DNA of 64,000 nucleotides from Diphasiastrum complanatum (lineage: Eukaryota > Streptophyta > Lycopodiopsida > Lycopodiales > Lycopodiaceae), in NCBI GenBank assembly GCA_029204225.1, contig CM055092.1, positions 68,600,821-68,664,820 of the forward strand, in the 5' to 3' direction. A model generated the notes under the pieces. It ran no database searches. It saw only the letters and a list, made by a program, of their open reading frames with translations, and was not told where the DNA came from. This document shows positions 1-12,029 of the stretch, in pieces. Numbering within the stretch: the stretch's first letter is position 1; every line of letters begins with the position of its first letter. Position numbers and translations under genes: made by a program.

Positions 1-1862
1 CTTATGCATGTAGGTGGGCGCACTACTACTAGATTAGGATCTGTTTTACTACTTAGAAATTCACCTTGGGTCTTTACCCAATATAGGTAGTAATTTTAGC
101 AGTTAGCTTTTGTTCTTTTGCTATTAGCTTGATTTTAGCTTTTCACATAGAAAGTGTATATGTAGGCTGGCACCCCACCACAAGATCATTCCAGTGTGTT
201 AGAGCTTTGCTCAATTCTTCTATAATCTGATTTCTCTTTAATCTCTATGCTTGATTTATGTGAGTGCTAGTAAATTTTGACATGCATGTCCATTATAGAG
301 AAGTTCCAATTCTTCAACATATATTCCATGTAGTTGGAAAGGTCAAAACTGGAAAATTTGATCTAACAAGGTTCCTAAAAACAAAGAGAATGTCCCATAA
401 TAGCAAAATCCAAACCTCTGAGACTTTTTTGATAAAGAACACTAGGAAATTACCGTGCAATGACCTAGCTACCAAGTCCCACGCCTATAACTCTTTCAAT
501 AAGTAGTAACAAGAGCTTTACGTAAAGAACTATGCACCTACTCATTATCAATGTACAACAACAAAGGTATGGGAAACTTGAGAAACTACATGGAAACACC
601 AACATCCAAAATATGCAACTTTCTTCCTATTCTCCCAACCGCACCTTTTCGGCCGACTTTGTATGTGCCCGGCGATGTGAAATGGTACTTCGGAGGAACT
701 GCATAAACAAATAATCAAATAATGCCTAGAAGTTTTATTACATACGTGTTTCATCCCTTAATTAGAATGATTTTTAAAGCAATAACCTAGTTATACACAA
801 GCAACTTCAAATTTTGAGAATATTGCACTGATGTAGACACAACCATCTAAACAAGTAGCAAGTGAGACAGGTGATCATCCTGATTGAAAGTGGAAATATT
901 CAAAGAAGGGGCGGTACACTTATAAACTTCATAACAAACTATTGATTCATTAGCAATACTGCTCCTTGTAGAATATAGATTCATGGTGCATGTAGTGACA
1001 ACTTTAAGAATAAGACTAAGATGTCAATAAAACAATCAAAATTAAACTGAGTATTCAAATTGCAAATATAAGGAAAAAGACATCTCAAGCTGTATAAGTT
1101 AGTCAGCTCATAGCCTAAACGTCATGTTCTTGGATTTTCCTGATATATAACCCAAGACATGGATCTTTTAACTTTCTTGGTGTCATAATAAGTGTGTGGT
1201 ATATTTGTTGTATGTGGATTGCACAAATACTAGCTATTCATTGGTACCAAATAAATTTGTTCTAGCAGGGGTTACGAGCTCATGTTATGTACTTTCATGC
1301 ATGATAACATTCAGTGAAGATGTCTTGTGATCTACTGCTTGCAATAATTTCATAAACGAACTCATTAAAAATGTGATTTGCTATCATTGTGGAAACACAA
1401 GCCAATATGAGAGAATACTATCCAAGGAGGATGAAGTCTCCACGAGGGACCTTGTGAAGGCAAATGTGGTGGAATCGATTGAAGACAAGAAAGCGATAGT
1501 TGCCATTATGGTTCTAACAAAATAGATGAATGAAGGCAAGATGAAGTAACACATCCATGAGGAATCTCTAGAGATGTTGGAAGCAAGTGAAAAGGGGTGC
1601 AAAAAGGTCAAGATAGGGATGCTTGTGGAAGGTCCTCACAATAACACACAACTAAATGTTGGCATTTAGATTCAACTTCAATGTCTCACATGACAAATGA
1701 TAAGTGCATATTTATTGTTTCTGACCACTAGGAGTTGATGTGTATGTGACAGTTGAAAACAATGTCGTCATCAAAAGTATGGGAATTGGGACTACATATT
1801 TCAACTCATTAGGGAGAAGAAAAGGGATAATATGATAGAACTCAGTACTATTTAACATGGTA
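1..1862. other. No recognisable gene
   Basis: AT-rich sequence with only short frames on both strands. A plus-strand stretch at about 1,390-1,670 reads as lysine- and glutamate-rich protein broken by stops; it could be decayed coding sequence but matches no family I recognise. No LTR, terminal repeat or RNA gene was seen. Confidence 0.5.
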
Positions 1863-1914
1863 CATGGCAAAGTGTGAGGCTAAATTCTTATTGAGGCCAA
1901 TGTTGTCATTTGGA

Positions 1915-2200
1915 GGCCTCTTCCTTAGTTTAAGAGAGTTGGGTCCTTTTTATTATTTCTCTACAACTTGCAATAACATTGGACATAGTAGGCGCTGCAA
2001 GTTTCTACATGGGGGCCGGGGCTCACTGGTTCTACGAGTTTCTACATGGGACCTTAGCCCTTCCCTCTTCAGTATCCTTGATATCACTTCAGTTTCATAT
2101 GACAATTTTCTCCAGTTGCTTGACCTTTCAATTCCAAGTTGTAGTGTGGCTTTCCAAGGTGGTACCTCTATGTTATTGCATGAGAACCAAAAACTTGAAG
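1915..2200 (+). repeat. LTR-like repeat, left copy (split by the hAT element)
   Basis: This stretch resembles 10,430-10,690: both carry the order ACAACTTG, CTACGAG, ACATGG, CTTCAGTATCCTT, CACTTCA and GCTTTCCA with similar spacing. The right copy follows directly on the end of a copia RNase H region, so the pair is best explained as the decayed 5' and 3' LTRs of the copia element at 7.2-10.4 kb. The left copy would continue after the hAT insertion at about 6,930. Boundaries are blurred by divergence and no clean TG/CA ends were found. A pair of dispersed repeats is the alternative. Confidence 0.4.
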
Positions 2201-2208
2201 GTACTAAC
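2201..2208. repeat. Target-site duplication of hAT, left
   Basis: GTACTAAC, identical to 6,922-6,929. The match extends one base further left (G at 2,200 and 6,921), so the element edge could shift by one base. Confidence 0.85.
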
Positions 2209-2946
2209 CTCAGCTGCAACGGATCGCGATCCGGAAGGAGCGCGTTCCGGATCGCGCGTTCCGGGACAGAAAACGCTGTCCCAAAACGCGAAAAAATTTT
2301 GAAATTTTTTTATGTGGGCTGCGAGCAGGCAGTTTGCATTTTCAGAGTTGGAGAGCAAGAGAGAGCAAGGATGAGGAGGTAATCGTGGATTGTGGGCAGC
2401 GTGGGGCATCGATCTGTGCGTGATCAGGACAGTGGAAGCGACGAGGTGGCGGCGTTCGTCTCCAAAACGATTTTAGGTAAGTTTTGACTTCAAACCTTGG
2501 TAGCTCAAACAATGAGCTATAGGCAACGTAATGAACTGGTTTGGTTTCAAATCATCTGTATTGAACCCCACAAAGATGCTCATGCTGTTAGTTTTTCCCA
2601 TTTTTGCTTGTATCAAAAGATATGAATCTCATGCCCCTTTTCCATGTGTTTTTGACTCCTTTTGCAAAGTAGCTTATAATCATCTGATTGAGGTGCAATT
2701 TTAGGCCAAACTGTGTTTCGTCATGCCCTCAAACATGCCTGTGTTGTTAGTTTTGGTTTTTATCGCTTCTAGAGAATATTTTCGGTTTTGGGCCCAAACC
2801 ACATGCATTTTAGGGTTTAGGGTTGAATGCAAAAAATCCGATTGTTGTTGCTACCAACAGAATACTCACATGTGATTGTTTGCTTCCTCTTTTGCAGGTC
2901 TGATACATTAGCTGAGTCACACGATCTGATACATTGACAGATTCAC

Positions 2947-5900
2947 ATGATGCCGGTCCTTGGTAGAGGCATTTGGTCAGAGGTAGAGTTGACAGAGGGG
3001 GATGTGGCTACGGACCACGGATCTGGTGCCCGCAGATGGAGATGCCTGCATTGTGGCGGCATCTTTACTGGTTCTCTTACCGGGGTTAGGGCCCATTTGC
3101 TACGACTCACCAGGCCAGATGGGCGGGGGATGGGCATATCCACTTGCCCTCGCATATCAGATGCAGAGGTGGAGAGATTGATGGACACATACGGGCGTGA
3201 CAGTGCATCTCTTGAGCCTTTGAGACCATCTCACAGTGTTGTTCGTGGGTCAGTGGCAGGAGCAGGGACTAGAGCAGGTTCGGGACATGGTAGAGGTGCA
3301 CGGTCCAGAGCAGATGCAGAGGCAGGGCCTAGTCACATGGGGGGAGATATTCCCAGAGCATCCAACACACATGCAAAGGCAGGGCCTAGTCACGTGGGGG
3401 GGGGATGTTCGTAGAGCATCCAGCACACATGCACCCTCTCGTCCAGTTGTTCCTTCAGCCGCAGGTCCATCTCGTCCAGCGTCGTCATCAGCTGCTGACG
3501 CACCATTTACAGAGTCAGATCATGCCACAGAGGGCCACAGCGATGCAGCAGGCGATGCTCCACAATCAGACACACCTTCAGCATGCCCATCTATTGTTTC
3601 TGGTGGGCGTTCTAGACCATGAGAGTCCTCTATGCAGCAGAGAGCGGTTAGGGCTAGGCAGCAGACATTGGACCGAGGTGCATGGCAAAGACATCATCAT
3701 GCCCTATGTACCCGACGGATTGGCCAGCTGTTCTATGAGTGTGGCATTCCTTTTGCTATTGCAGACACTTGGATCTTTAAAGACACTTGCCTTCAGATAG
3801 CATCAGCTGATTCGTCATGGAGGCCTTCGAGGAGAGAGGCATTGCGCACGACAATGCTACGACAGGAGGAGGAGACCATCACACGGGAGCTGAGCTCCAT
3901 TCGCACAGCGTGGCAGACGTAAGAATTTTTTGCTACTCTTTACCACTTCATTTGTTTCAATCTAGAAATTACCACAGTGTTTGCAAGTGCACATGTCTAA
4001 GAAATGTTGTATTTTTGCAACTATGGATGCTCGATATTGAGCGATGGATGGACTGACACTCGTCGGCGATCTGTCGTCAATATCCTAGCGTCTTGCCGAA
4101 TTGGCACAGTCTTCCTACGAGGCGTGGATGCTACTCGAGCTGGTGGAGCCATCACGGCCGAGTTCATCTATGAGGCAGTGATCTCTGTAGTGCAGGAGAT
4201 TGGGGCAGAGCATGTGGTTCAAGTCGTTACAGACAACGGCTCGAACTGCAGATCGATGGGAGAGATGGTGATGAGGGAGCACCTGAGTATTGTGTGGACC
4301 CCGTGCGCTGCACATTGCATCGACCTTCTCATTCAGGACATGGTTGCACTTCCATGGATTCGTGAGGTACAATTTTTGTCACTTTGTAAAGCATTTTGCA
4401 CCTGTCAATTATTCCAGGCCCCTAACCTCTTTTAGCTTCTAACAATTTTTTGTTTAATGTTTGTCTTGCAGCTCACCTCCCAAGCCATGCGCATAGTGAA
4501 GTTCGTCACCAGAAAGAGGCGCGTGCTGGCATTGTTCCGTACATTCTCTCGGCTTGACCTGAAGAAGCCAGCACCGACTCGCTTTGCCTTCTTTTTCCTG
4601 GTTCTCGAGCGATTGTGCGTCTTGCGAGATCATTTGCGGAGGATGGTATCCAGTGAGGCATTTGATGAGTTCAGGAACTGCACGACAGAGGCAGTGTTCT
4701 TCCAGGCCATAGTCTTGCAGAGGACTTTTGGACACGTGCAAGTGAGATTGTAGAGGTTCTTCGACCTGTCTTCTATGTGTTGCGCCTAGTAGACCGAGAG
4801 GGGTGCACTCTCGGTCTCATATACGAGTTCATGGACCGCATCGGCGAGGCGCTTCACAGATGTGGTTTGGAGGAGGATAGGTACGTCTCCTATCACTTTC
4901 TTATTTCACTTTCACTCTGCTCGTGTTTTCGAAGATGCCTAACCATTTGCAATGTCACCTGCGCAGGAAGGACGAGCTCCTCACACGTTGGGAGGCGAGG
5001 TGGGACTACTTCCACAGACCCATCCACGCAGTGGCCCACATACTACACCCATTGTGGCGCTCTACCAGACGTCCTGGCGACACGGAGCTCCACCGAGGAT
5101 GGGTGGAGTACACCGAGCGTGTATGGCCCGGCGCAGGTATTGTAAATATTCTAGCTAGTGTAGTTGTTTGTATTAGCATATGCTTTGGTTTGTGTCCTGA
5201 CACGTGTTCTATTTCCTTTGCCAACAGGCTCGACTCTAGGGAACATAGAGCGAGACATGATCAAGTTCGAGCGGGGCTTGTATCCTTTTGATCGAGAGCA
5301 GTGTAAGCTCAGAGAGGACCAGTTGGCGCCTGTCACATGGTGGAGCTTTCATGGCCGCAGTACGCCTGACCTTCAGCGACTGGCAAAGAGGATTCTTTCA
5401 CAAGACTGTTTGGCTTCCGCCTGTGAGCGGAACTGGAGTGTATGGGCCAGCCATCACACGAAGGAGAGAAATAGACTCTCCATTGAGCAGTGCAGGCGGT
5501 TGGTGTTTGTGAACACCAACGGACGCATGTTGAGACACACACGCATGCAGGGTGACCGCTTGATCGAGGTGAGTTAGTGACTTTACTAGTATTGCTTGAT
5601 GTACTTGCGTTTCAAATGAATTTATTGAAAAATGCATAGGTTTGCTAACCATGCCCGTTTGTTTTTGTAGGTGAACCCTGACTCCTGCAAGGTACATACG
5701 ACAGCTGCTGATCCTTGGGTGCCACCTACGGAGGAGGAGGTCGAGGATGATATCTACCAGGAGCTACATAGGCAGGCAGCACGGTCAACGCCACAGGAGA
5801 GCAGCTCGACGTCAGGAGATGGGAGAGGATGGAGATGATGAGATTTGGGGGCATGCAGAGGGATTTGGGCATGGGTACGAGGAGGAGTGGATGGATGAGG

Positions 5901-6379
5901 GTGATACAGAGGCAGAGGATGAGGGTGAGCATGAGGGGGGGGGGGGGGAGACAAGCAGCACTTATTCGTAGACCCCGATGCCGAGACACAGAAGGAGCCA
6001 GCCGTTCTTGCACCTAGACGTTCCGGGGGGGGGGTGTCTGGGGGCCTTGTTTGTAGAGAGGACTGGAGTTTCACAAACAGTTGAGGGCCAGGTCGGCTCT
6101 GAGTTTATAGGGCCTTCCCAAAGTACGAGATCACAGTTGAGAGGGCGACCTGGAGGGAGTAGTAGAGGAGGAGCAGTTGGAGCCAGCCAGGAAGGGGCAG
6201 GAGGGAGAGAGAGAGGGAGAGGGAGAGGTAGGGGACAGGGAAGACGCAGAGGCGGACGCAGAGGCAGAGGCAGAGGCTTACCACGACACATGATACCCTC
6301 AGCGTCATCTACAGATTCCTTGTTTGGCAATTCCACGGACACTGATGACTTAGACTTTGAGTTAGAGGACGATTGTTAG
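2947..6379 (+). pseudogene. hAT transposase, spliced, disrupted
   Basis: Cut-and-paste transposase in several exons. The first exon (ATG at 2,947) encodes a BED-type zinc finger with CLHCGGIF followed by a histidine (about 3,030-3,100). At about 3,710-3,920 and 4,020-4,370 lies DUF659 with SDGWTD and a VVTDNGSNC motif, then PCAAHCIDLL. Core segments continue at 4,470-4,740, 4,755-4,880 and 4,965-5,140. The C-terminal dimerisation domain is at 5,226-5,570 (WWSFHG, LAKRILSQ, CERNWSVW, HTKERNRL). The tail (5,671-6,379) has an acidic stretch, an Arg-Gly-rich stretch and an acidic end. It is broken by a frameshift in the G-run near 3,396-3,404 and a stop at about 3,620; further shifts fall in the tail near G-runs at 5,935 and 6,026. 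The acceptor before 4,020 reads GCAA rather than GCAG, which may also be a lesion. Confidence 0.85.
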
Positions 6380-6579
6380 TTGTTAGTGTTATGAGACATT
6401 ATTTATCAGACGTCACTCTATTTTTTTTTGGCCTTGAGCCCGACATTATATATTTTCATGTTTTTACATTGTGCACTATCGGTTTGTATTTCGATACAAA
6501 TCATGTTTCGATATGATTTTTTTCCAGCATGGTCCATTTCAGTAGTTCGGTATGGTTTTTTTCCAGCATGGTCTACTTC

Positions 6580-6582
<3 letters not shown>

Positions 6583-6656
<74 letters not shown>
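6583..6656. repeat. (GA)n microsatellite
   Basis: About 37 uninterrupted GA units inside the hAT element, downstream of the transposase. Frames read through it are Arg-Glu repeats and not genes. Confidence 0.98.
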
Positions 6657-6658
<2 letters not shown>

Positions 6659-6921
6659 CAATATGTTTCCAAATTGCTATGCACATGATTTCATTTCACA
6701 CAATAGTGGTAACTATAGAAAATGATATGATAGTGAAAAATAAACGGACGACACTGGTCCTGAAATTGATGGCAAACTTGATAAATGAACTGCCCTTGAA
6801 AAAACATTCCATTTGATACCCATATTGGTATTAAAAATAAATAAATTTAAAAAAAAAAATGTTCCGGAAAACCCTAATGGGAATTTCCGGAACGCGTTTC
6901 GGAACGCGTCCTGCAACCTTG

Positions 6922-6929
6922 GTACTAAC
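6922..6929. repeat. Target-site duplication of hAT, right
   Basis: GTACTAAC directly after the right terminal repeat; partner of 2,201-2,208. Confidence 0.85.
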
Positions 6930-7189
6930 TAGCAAGTTTGGAAGTTCAAAATGCGAAACATTTTGGAATTGGCTGAAGTTTGGCATATTTGTCATACGAG
7001 ATGAACATAAACCCGTGATTCCGCAACGCAGACAACCATCCCCTGATTCCATTTTGTATTCTAGAAAATGAAAATGCTTTATGCAGAATCAATAGTAGAC
7101 AGATTGATTTCACACATCAATGGAGCCAACAATCCAAAAGAGGCTTAAACCATTTTGAAAGTCCAATTCATAAGCCTCCTCTGATTCTC

Positions 7190-10100
7190 TTATTGAACCA
7201 TCGTCTATTGAACTGCAAAATGTTAGGAGAAGAAAGTGTTATGTCTTATCTTACCAAGATCAAAAAATTGTGGGACCAGCTCGAGATCTTGGGAAGGACA
7301 CGCAGCAAGAGGATGTCGTGAGCCTAATACTCAACATGCTCCCAAATCTTTCCATTTCGTTGTAACCTCCCTCATGACAAGTGCTACCATGCCTACTTAT
7401 GAGGAGTTAGCTGAGATCTTACTTCAAGAGGAACCTTTGAAGGAGACCTGCAATTCAGGGAGGGGTAACATGGCAAGTGAAGAGGCACTAGTGGTTTCTT
7501 CTTCTTCTTCTTCTCAATTTAATTGGAAAGGCAAATCACAACAAGCTCAGCCAAAGGGAACAGCGAAGGCAAAGATCTCTTATACCTTTTGCAGAAAAGA
7601 CAACCACACTTTACAAAGAAGAAAATTGTTGGACAAGCAACTAATCTTCTTCTATAACTTGCTTGTATTGTGCCAAAAAAGGTCGTGTTGAGGTTAAGGT
7701 AGAATCAAGCAAGGATCAATTGCATTGAGAGCTAAAGAGAAGATTCAACCTTCCGATGAGGCTGCCCAATCTTCATCATACAATAATTGTAGTGATGATG
7801 AGCAAGGTTACCAGCCAATTCTCGGACCGATTCGACCAGTTCAAGCCAAATCCCAAAAAAAAAAAATTCACCTTTTTTTTGGTTTCTTGGGGTGGTTTTT
7901 TTATTGCGGTTCAAACCGGATTTCGGTTCGAACCGGCTCCAAATTGTTCAAACGATTCAAACCGCGGTTCATGCAGTGGTTTTCCAACCTTAAGAAGCAT
8001 GAAGGCAAAGGCAAAGTGTGCTAGGTGATGATAATACTCATGAGGCTAGTGACAAAGGTGACACTCCCATCCATTTCATTTTACCGGGACAATGCTTTAT
8101 AAAAAAAAGCTTTTTACATTCCAAACTTAGCTAAGAATTTGTTCAGTATTGGATGAATGACCGATGATGAAAACTTGGCTGAGTTTTATTATGATAAATT
8201 CCTTGTGAAGTCGCTTTTGGATGGCAAGGTAAAAAACATAAGGAACAAGGGACAAGGACAGATTGTATACGTTGGAGTTCATGAAAAAGGAAGGGGACAA
8301 CCAAAGCACACTTTGGCACCATTGTTATAGCCACCTTAGTCACCATTGTGGGAAGTGCATGTGTTATACCAAAGGAAAAATCTTTGCCTCAACATTTTTG
8401 GGCCGATGCTACCCACACAGCTGTCTGCTTGCAAAATAGAGCCCCTCATAAGGCTTTGAATGATAAAACTCCTAAAGAAGTGTTTTATAGAAACAAACCT
8501 TGTGTTTAGCATTTTAGGATTTTTGGATCTCTTGCTCAGGCTCATGTTCCTCTTGAAAATAGGTAAAACCTTGTGATAAATCCATAGAATCCTTGTTTCT
8601 TGGCTATGTTGATAAAGAGAAACAATATCAACTTTATAACCTTGAAATAAGGTGGTCTTTTTCAGCCAAGATGTCACTTTTTAGGAAGATGACAATGCTG
8701 GTTTTCTGCAACAAATAGGTGACAACATGCTTCTTCTTGGTAATCTTGATGATTACTCTTTAGAAAAGGGTTCGGAACTTCTCCCCTTATCTCCAGATCT
8801 TCCTATTGATCAACCAACCTTCTACTTTGTCTTCACCTCCTAAAGCAACTAAGACTATTGAAGAATGGTGCTATTCTTGATGAAGGAGAATCTAGTTCAA
8901 TGAATGAACCTAGATTGTTGAGAAAGAGATATACCACTCAACCTAAGCTGCATTTTGCTTCAATGGCTAAAGTATTAACTGAAGATGAACCCGACATACA
9001 TAAAAAGAAGGTTCTCTGAAGCAAGTTTGTCTTGATGCTATGCATGAGAAGCTTTCCTCTATAATCACCCCAATTACTAATAAACCCATTGTTACGGAAT
9101 GGGGTTTATAGAGATCAAGTGTCATTCCAATGGTCAATTTGACAAGTACAAGGCAAGTCTATGTACAAAGAGAAGGAATAGATCATGAAGAAACTTTTGC
9201 TCTATAAAGTGATGCTTTACAAGAGGAAGTCTATGTTTCTCAATTTGCAGTTTTCATGTCAAAGGGAAAGAGGATCATGTTCAAATTCTTAAAAAGGCAT
9301 TCGCATGCTGAAGCAAGCCCCCAAGGGCTTGGTACTCACACATCGATGAGTATTTTACCCAAAGAAATGTCAATTGATGTGGAATCAAACTCTTCTTTTT
9401 GCATTCTTCGAGAAGATCATGAGATTCTAATTATTGTTTTGTATGTGGATGATATAATTTTGACAAGAAGTTGTGATGCTCTTTTAGAAGAAAATAAAGA
9501 GTAAATTGTCCTTGGAATTCAAAATGAAGAATCTAGGAAAATTACATTATTTCTTAGGCATTGGGGTTTGGACGCAAGTTGCAACCTCACATTACTTTTC
9601 TTTCAAAAAGCAAGTATATTTACAAGCTCTCAAAAAAGTACATTATGTTGGATTGTAAAGTTGTTGATACTTGTGTTGAAGCAATAATCTAGTAGAATAA
9701 CATTATTGCTTAGGCATTGAGATTTGGAGACAACCTCACATTACTTTTCTTTCACAAAGCAAGTACATTAACAAGCTTTTATAACAGTACATGTTGGATT
9801 GCAAGCTTGTTGATACTCTTGTTGAAGCTAACATTAAGCTTTCATGTTCCTTGGATCAAGGCATTGTAGATGCTACTCTATTTTGTACGTAAGTCTAATC
9901 TATGCCACCCTCACTAGGCCTAACATTCATACATTGTGCGTATGGTGAGCTAATTCATGCAAGATCCAAGGGAATCGCGTTATAAGGCCACCAAATAATT
10001 CTACAAGGATTTCGTAACGTTATTTGATTAACCTCATTAATTTTGGAGGATAGGAGGTCCATTTCGGGCAACATATTCACACTGGGTTTAGGTGTTGTTT

Positions 10101-10400
10101 CCTAGAGCATGAAGAAGTAATCTACAATTACTAGCTATTTGGCTCATGAGCTTTTGGAGAAATGTGAGAAAAAACTAGATTCTACAACTACTTTACTTTG
10201 TGATAATCAAAGTTGCATAAAAATTGCTAAGAATCCTATTTTCCATGCTAAAATTAAACGCATTGAAGTTCATTATCATTTTGTACATCAAAAAGTCCTA
10301 ACAAGATTGTTTTACTGATGATCAAGTAGCTAGCATCTTCACCAAGAATCTTTCAAAAGATAAGTTTTGGACGTTCAAACATCTAATGGAAATAAGAGAG
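7190..10400 (+). pseudogene. Ty1/copia gag-pol remnant
   Basis: Decayed copia polyprotein in many frames. Gag: SYLTKIKKLWDQLEILG at about 7,240, the PTYEELAEILLQEE segment at 7,390, and a remnant zinc knuckle near 7,590. A pre-integrase segment (NLFSIG, then HCYSHL-like) lies at 8,130-8,340. The integrase core end reads WADATHTAVCLQNRAPHKAL at about 8,400, then FRIFGS and FLGYVDKE. Reverse transcriptase is at 9,250-9,560 with a PRAWYS-type segment, the catalytic LYVDDIIL at about 9,440 and FLGIGVW. RNase H ends at 10,130-10,390 (LCDNQSCIKIAKNP, then IFTKNLSKD). The protease site and much of the RT were not found. A duplicated RT segment (9,540-9,650 and 9,690-9,800, both reading toward a SKYINKL-like end) adds to the decay. 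Not functional. Confidence 0.85.
9540..9830 (+). repeat. Duplicated segment inside copia RT
   Basis: The stretch running CATTATTTCTTAGGCATTG through CACATTACTTTTCTTTCA and AAGCAAGTA occurs twice, about 155 bp apart (from about 9,543 and 9,699). It is a small tandem duplication within the dead reverse transcriptase. Confidence 0.7.
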
Positions 10401-10429
10401 AACAAATCTATCATTAATGAGGGTGATAG

Positions 10430-10690
10430 AAAATTCTTCCTTATTTTATAGGAATTGAATCATTTTTATTCTCTTTACAACTTGGATTGACATTAGGCCT
10501 AGAAGGTGTTATGAGTTGCTGCAGAAAGCTCCGTTGGTCCTACGAGATCGTACATGGGGCCCTCGTGCTTCACTCTTCAGTATCCTTCATAGCACTTCAA
10601 TTTTGTATGACACTTGAGTTTCTCTGAGTGTTTGGCTCCAAGTTTTTGTTTAGCTTTCCAGGTTCTCATGACTCTTAGTTATCCATGAAC
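10430..10690 (+). repeat. LTR-like repeat, right copy
   Basis: Follows the RNase H end directly and matches 1,915-2,200 in order and spacing of shared words. Probably the 3' LTR of the copia remnant. The outer end is not defined. Confidence 0.45.
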
Positions 10691-10699
10691 TGAAGAGTC

Positions 10700-11365
10700 A
10701 TTATGTAGCTATATATCATGGTCATTCCCCATCGGGAATTAATTCACTGTACCAACAATTACTGTTTATTGATTCATTCAATTATTGCAATCTTCTACTC
10801 TATTGAATTTTTTCCCTTTGCCTTATGCTTGGATGCTATTAGTCTAAGTCTAGATTATAGCTTTCTAATCAACCTTGCCTTATGCTTGTCTATTACCCCA
10901 TCTACCTGGAACTTGATCCTATAGCTTTCTAACCAAACTTGATCCTATCCTATCCTTCCATCCTATAGTTCCCATGTGTCATTCTTCATGATGGAGTCGT
11001 ACGATGGAGTTTACAATGCAAAATAGTAGTCATAAGGGCAAAGTGTGTCTCATCTCTCTTGCTCCTTGGTCATTGCACTCACCCTCATCAAGGATTTGCC
11101 CCTCCTTGATTGTTTGCCAATACCACCTTGGTAACTTCTTAGTTGGTGATGTAGGTGATGTCCCTGTGTCCCATGGTGTTGGCATAATTTTATGCTTCCT
11201 TGAGTCTTCAAATACTTGTGACTAGTGAAATTCTTGGCTAACTGCTTCATCTCTAAGATCTATGAGGGAATGAACTCACCCGTTCCCTGCTCTTTAACCT
11301 GAGGTCAATGATCATCACAGATTGTCGTTTGAACGATCTTGAGTTGCCTCAAAAAGTAACATACC
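10700..11365. other. No recognisable gene
   Basis: AT-rich sequence. A tandem-like recurrence of words such as GCCTTATGCTTG and CTTTCTAA(C/T)CAA(C/A)CTTG occurs at 10,815-10,950. The minus strand at 11,040-11,300 may continue the integrase of the adjacent copia fragment, but no diagnostic motif could be read. Confidence 0.4.
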
Positions 11366-11367
11366 TT

Positions 11368-12025
11368 TCATGTAAAGTCATCACAAAGGTCATATAGTAT
11401 TATGCCCCCTCTATAATCTGGTGTGGGCGGGACCACACAAATATGAAAGTACAATCTCAAGTACCTCCTCGGCCCTAGTAGCACTTCAGGATGGGAATCT
11501 TTGCCTCTATTCTTTCCCATAGTGCAAGCTTCACATGCATCTAAGCTTAGCTTAACATTAACAAGACCAACTGCCATATTGTGCTAATAAGCACTTGTAA
11601 GCTTTGATAGTTAAAGTGGCCATAGCTTTCATGCCACATTTTGGTATTGGCCTGAATTCTTGGCTCATAAAGCTTGTCCACTAGGAATGGCCGTATATAA
11701 CCTGTAGAGATCATCCTCCTACAATCCTTTGGCTACAAACTTGTGATTGTGTTATTTGTCCTTCAGCAGTGGAATGGCTGTATATAACCTCTAGAGACCA
11801 TCCTCCTACAATCATTTGGCTACAAACTTGTGATTGTGTTATTTGTCCTTCACCAGTGGAATGGCTGTATAGAACCTGTAGAGACCATCCTCTTTACAAT
11901 CCTTTGGCTACAAACTTGTGATTGCGTTATTTGTCCTTCACCAAACACGTCGTCTCATCAAAGTCAACCATCATGGCATCTTCGCTAATGGCTCCAACTA
12001 ATAGTAAGTTCTTGGCTAACCTAGA
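11368..12025 (-). pseudogene. Ty1/copia pre-integrase fragment
   Basis: On the minus strand, reading from 12,025 down, the fragment shows an LL-VGAISEDAMMVDFD-like segment, an LYRLYTAIPL segment that is repeated, a KMWHESYGHFNYQSL stretch (the histidine-rich pre-integrase motif) and DACEACTMGKNRG (the CxxC-GK motif that opens copia integrase). Several stops and frameshifts interrupt it. It may belong to the same minus-strand copia as the gag at 19.5-19.9 kb, with the Helitron inserted between them; that link is inference. Confidence 0.75.
11686..11946. repeat. 87-bp tandem repeat, three copies
   Basis: Copies start at 11,686, 11,773 and 11,860 (each AATGGC[C/T]GTAT...), an exact 87-bp period with a few substitutions and one single-base insertion near 11,893. 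The period is 29 codons, so the triplication keeps the reading frame of the copia pre-integrase domain in which it lies. Confidence 0.92.
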
Positions 12026-12029
12026 GGAA

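Larger units (their letters stand above)
2209..6921 (+). mobile_element. hAT-superfamily DNA transposon
   Basis: A 4.7-kb element bounded by a perfect 8-bp duplication GTACTAAC (2,201-2,208 and 6,922-6,929), the length hAT transposases generate. The imperfect terminal inverted repeats start CTCAGCTGCA on the left and CAAGGTTGCA when the right end is read inward, close to the hAT style of short C-A-rich termini. Subterminal GC-rich CGCGTTCCGGA-type motifs occur at both ends (about 2,225-2,265 and 6,860-6,910), likely transposase binding sites. Inside is a spliced transposase gene of the BED/DUF659/dimerisation type. The preserved duplication suggests a relatively recent insertion, though the gene is now broken. 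Confidence 0.88.

Noticed and set aside
548-754. 68-codon minus-strand frame and overlapping plus-strand frame
   Set aside because: No family motif, overlapping frames on both strands, no splice or start context.
6428-6816. Open frames of 86-95 codons with Arg-Glu runs
   Set aside because: They are translations of the (GA)n microsatellite.
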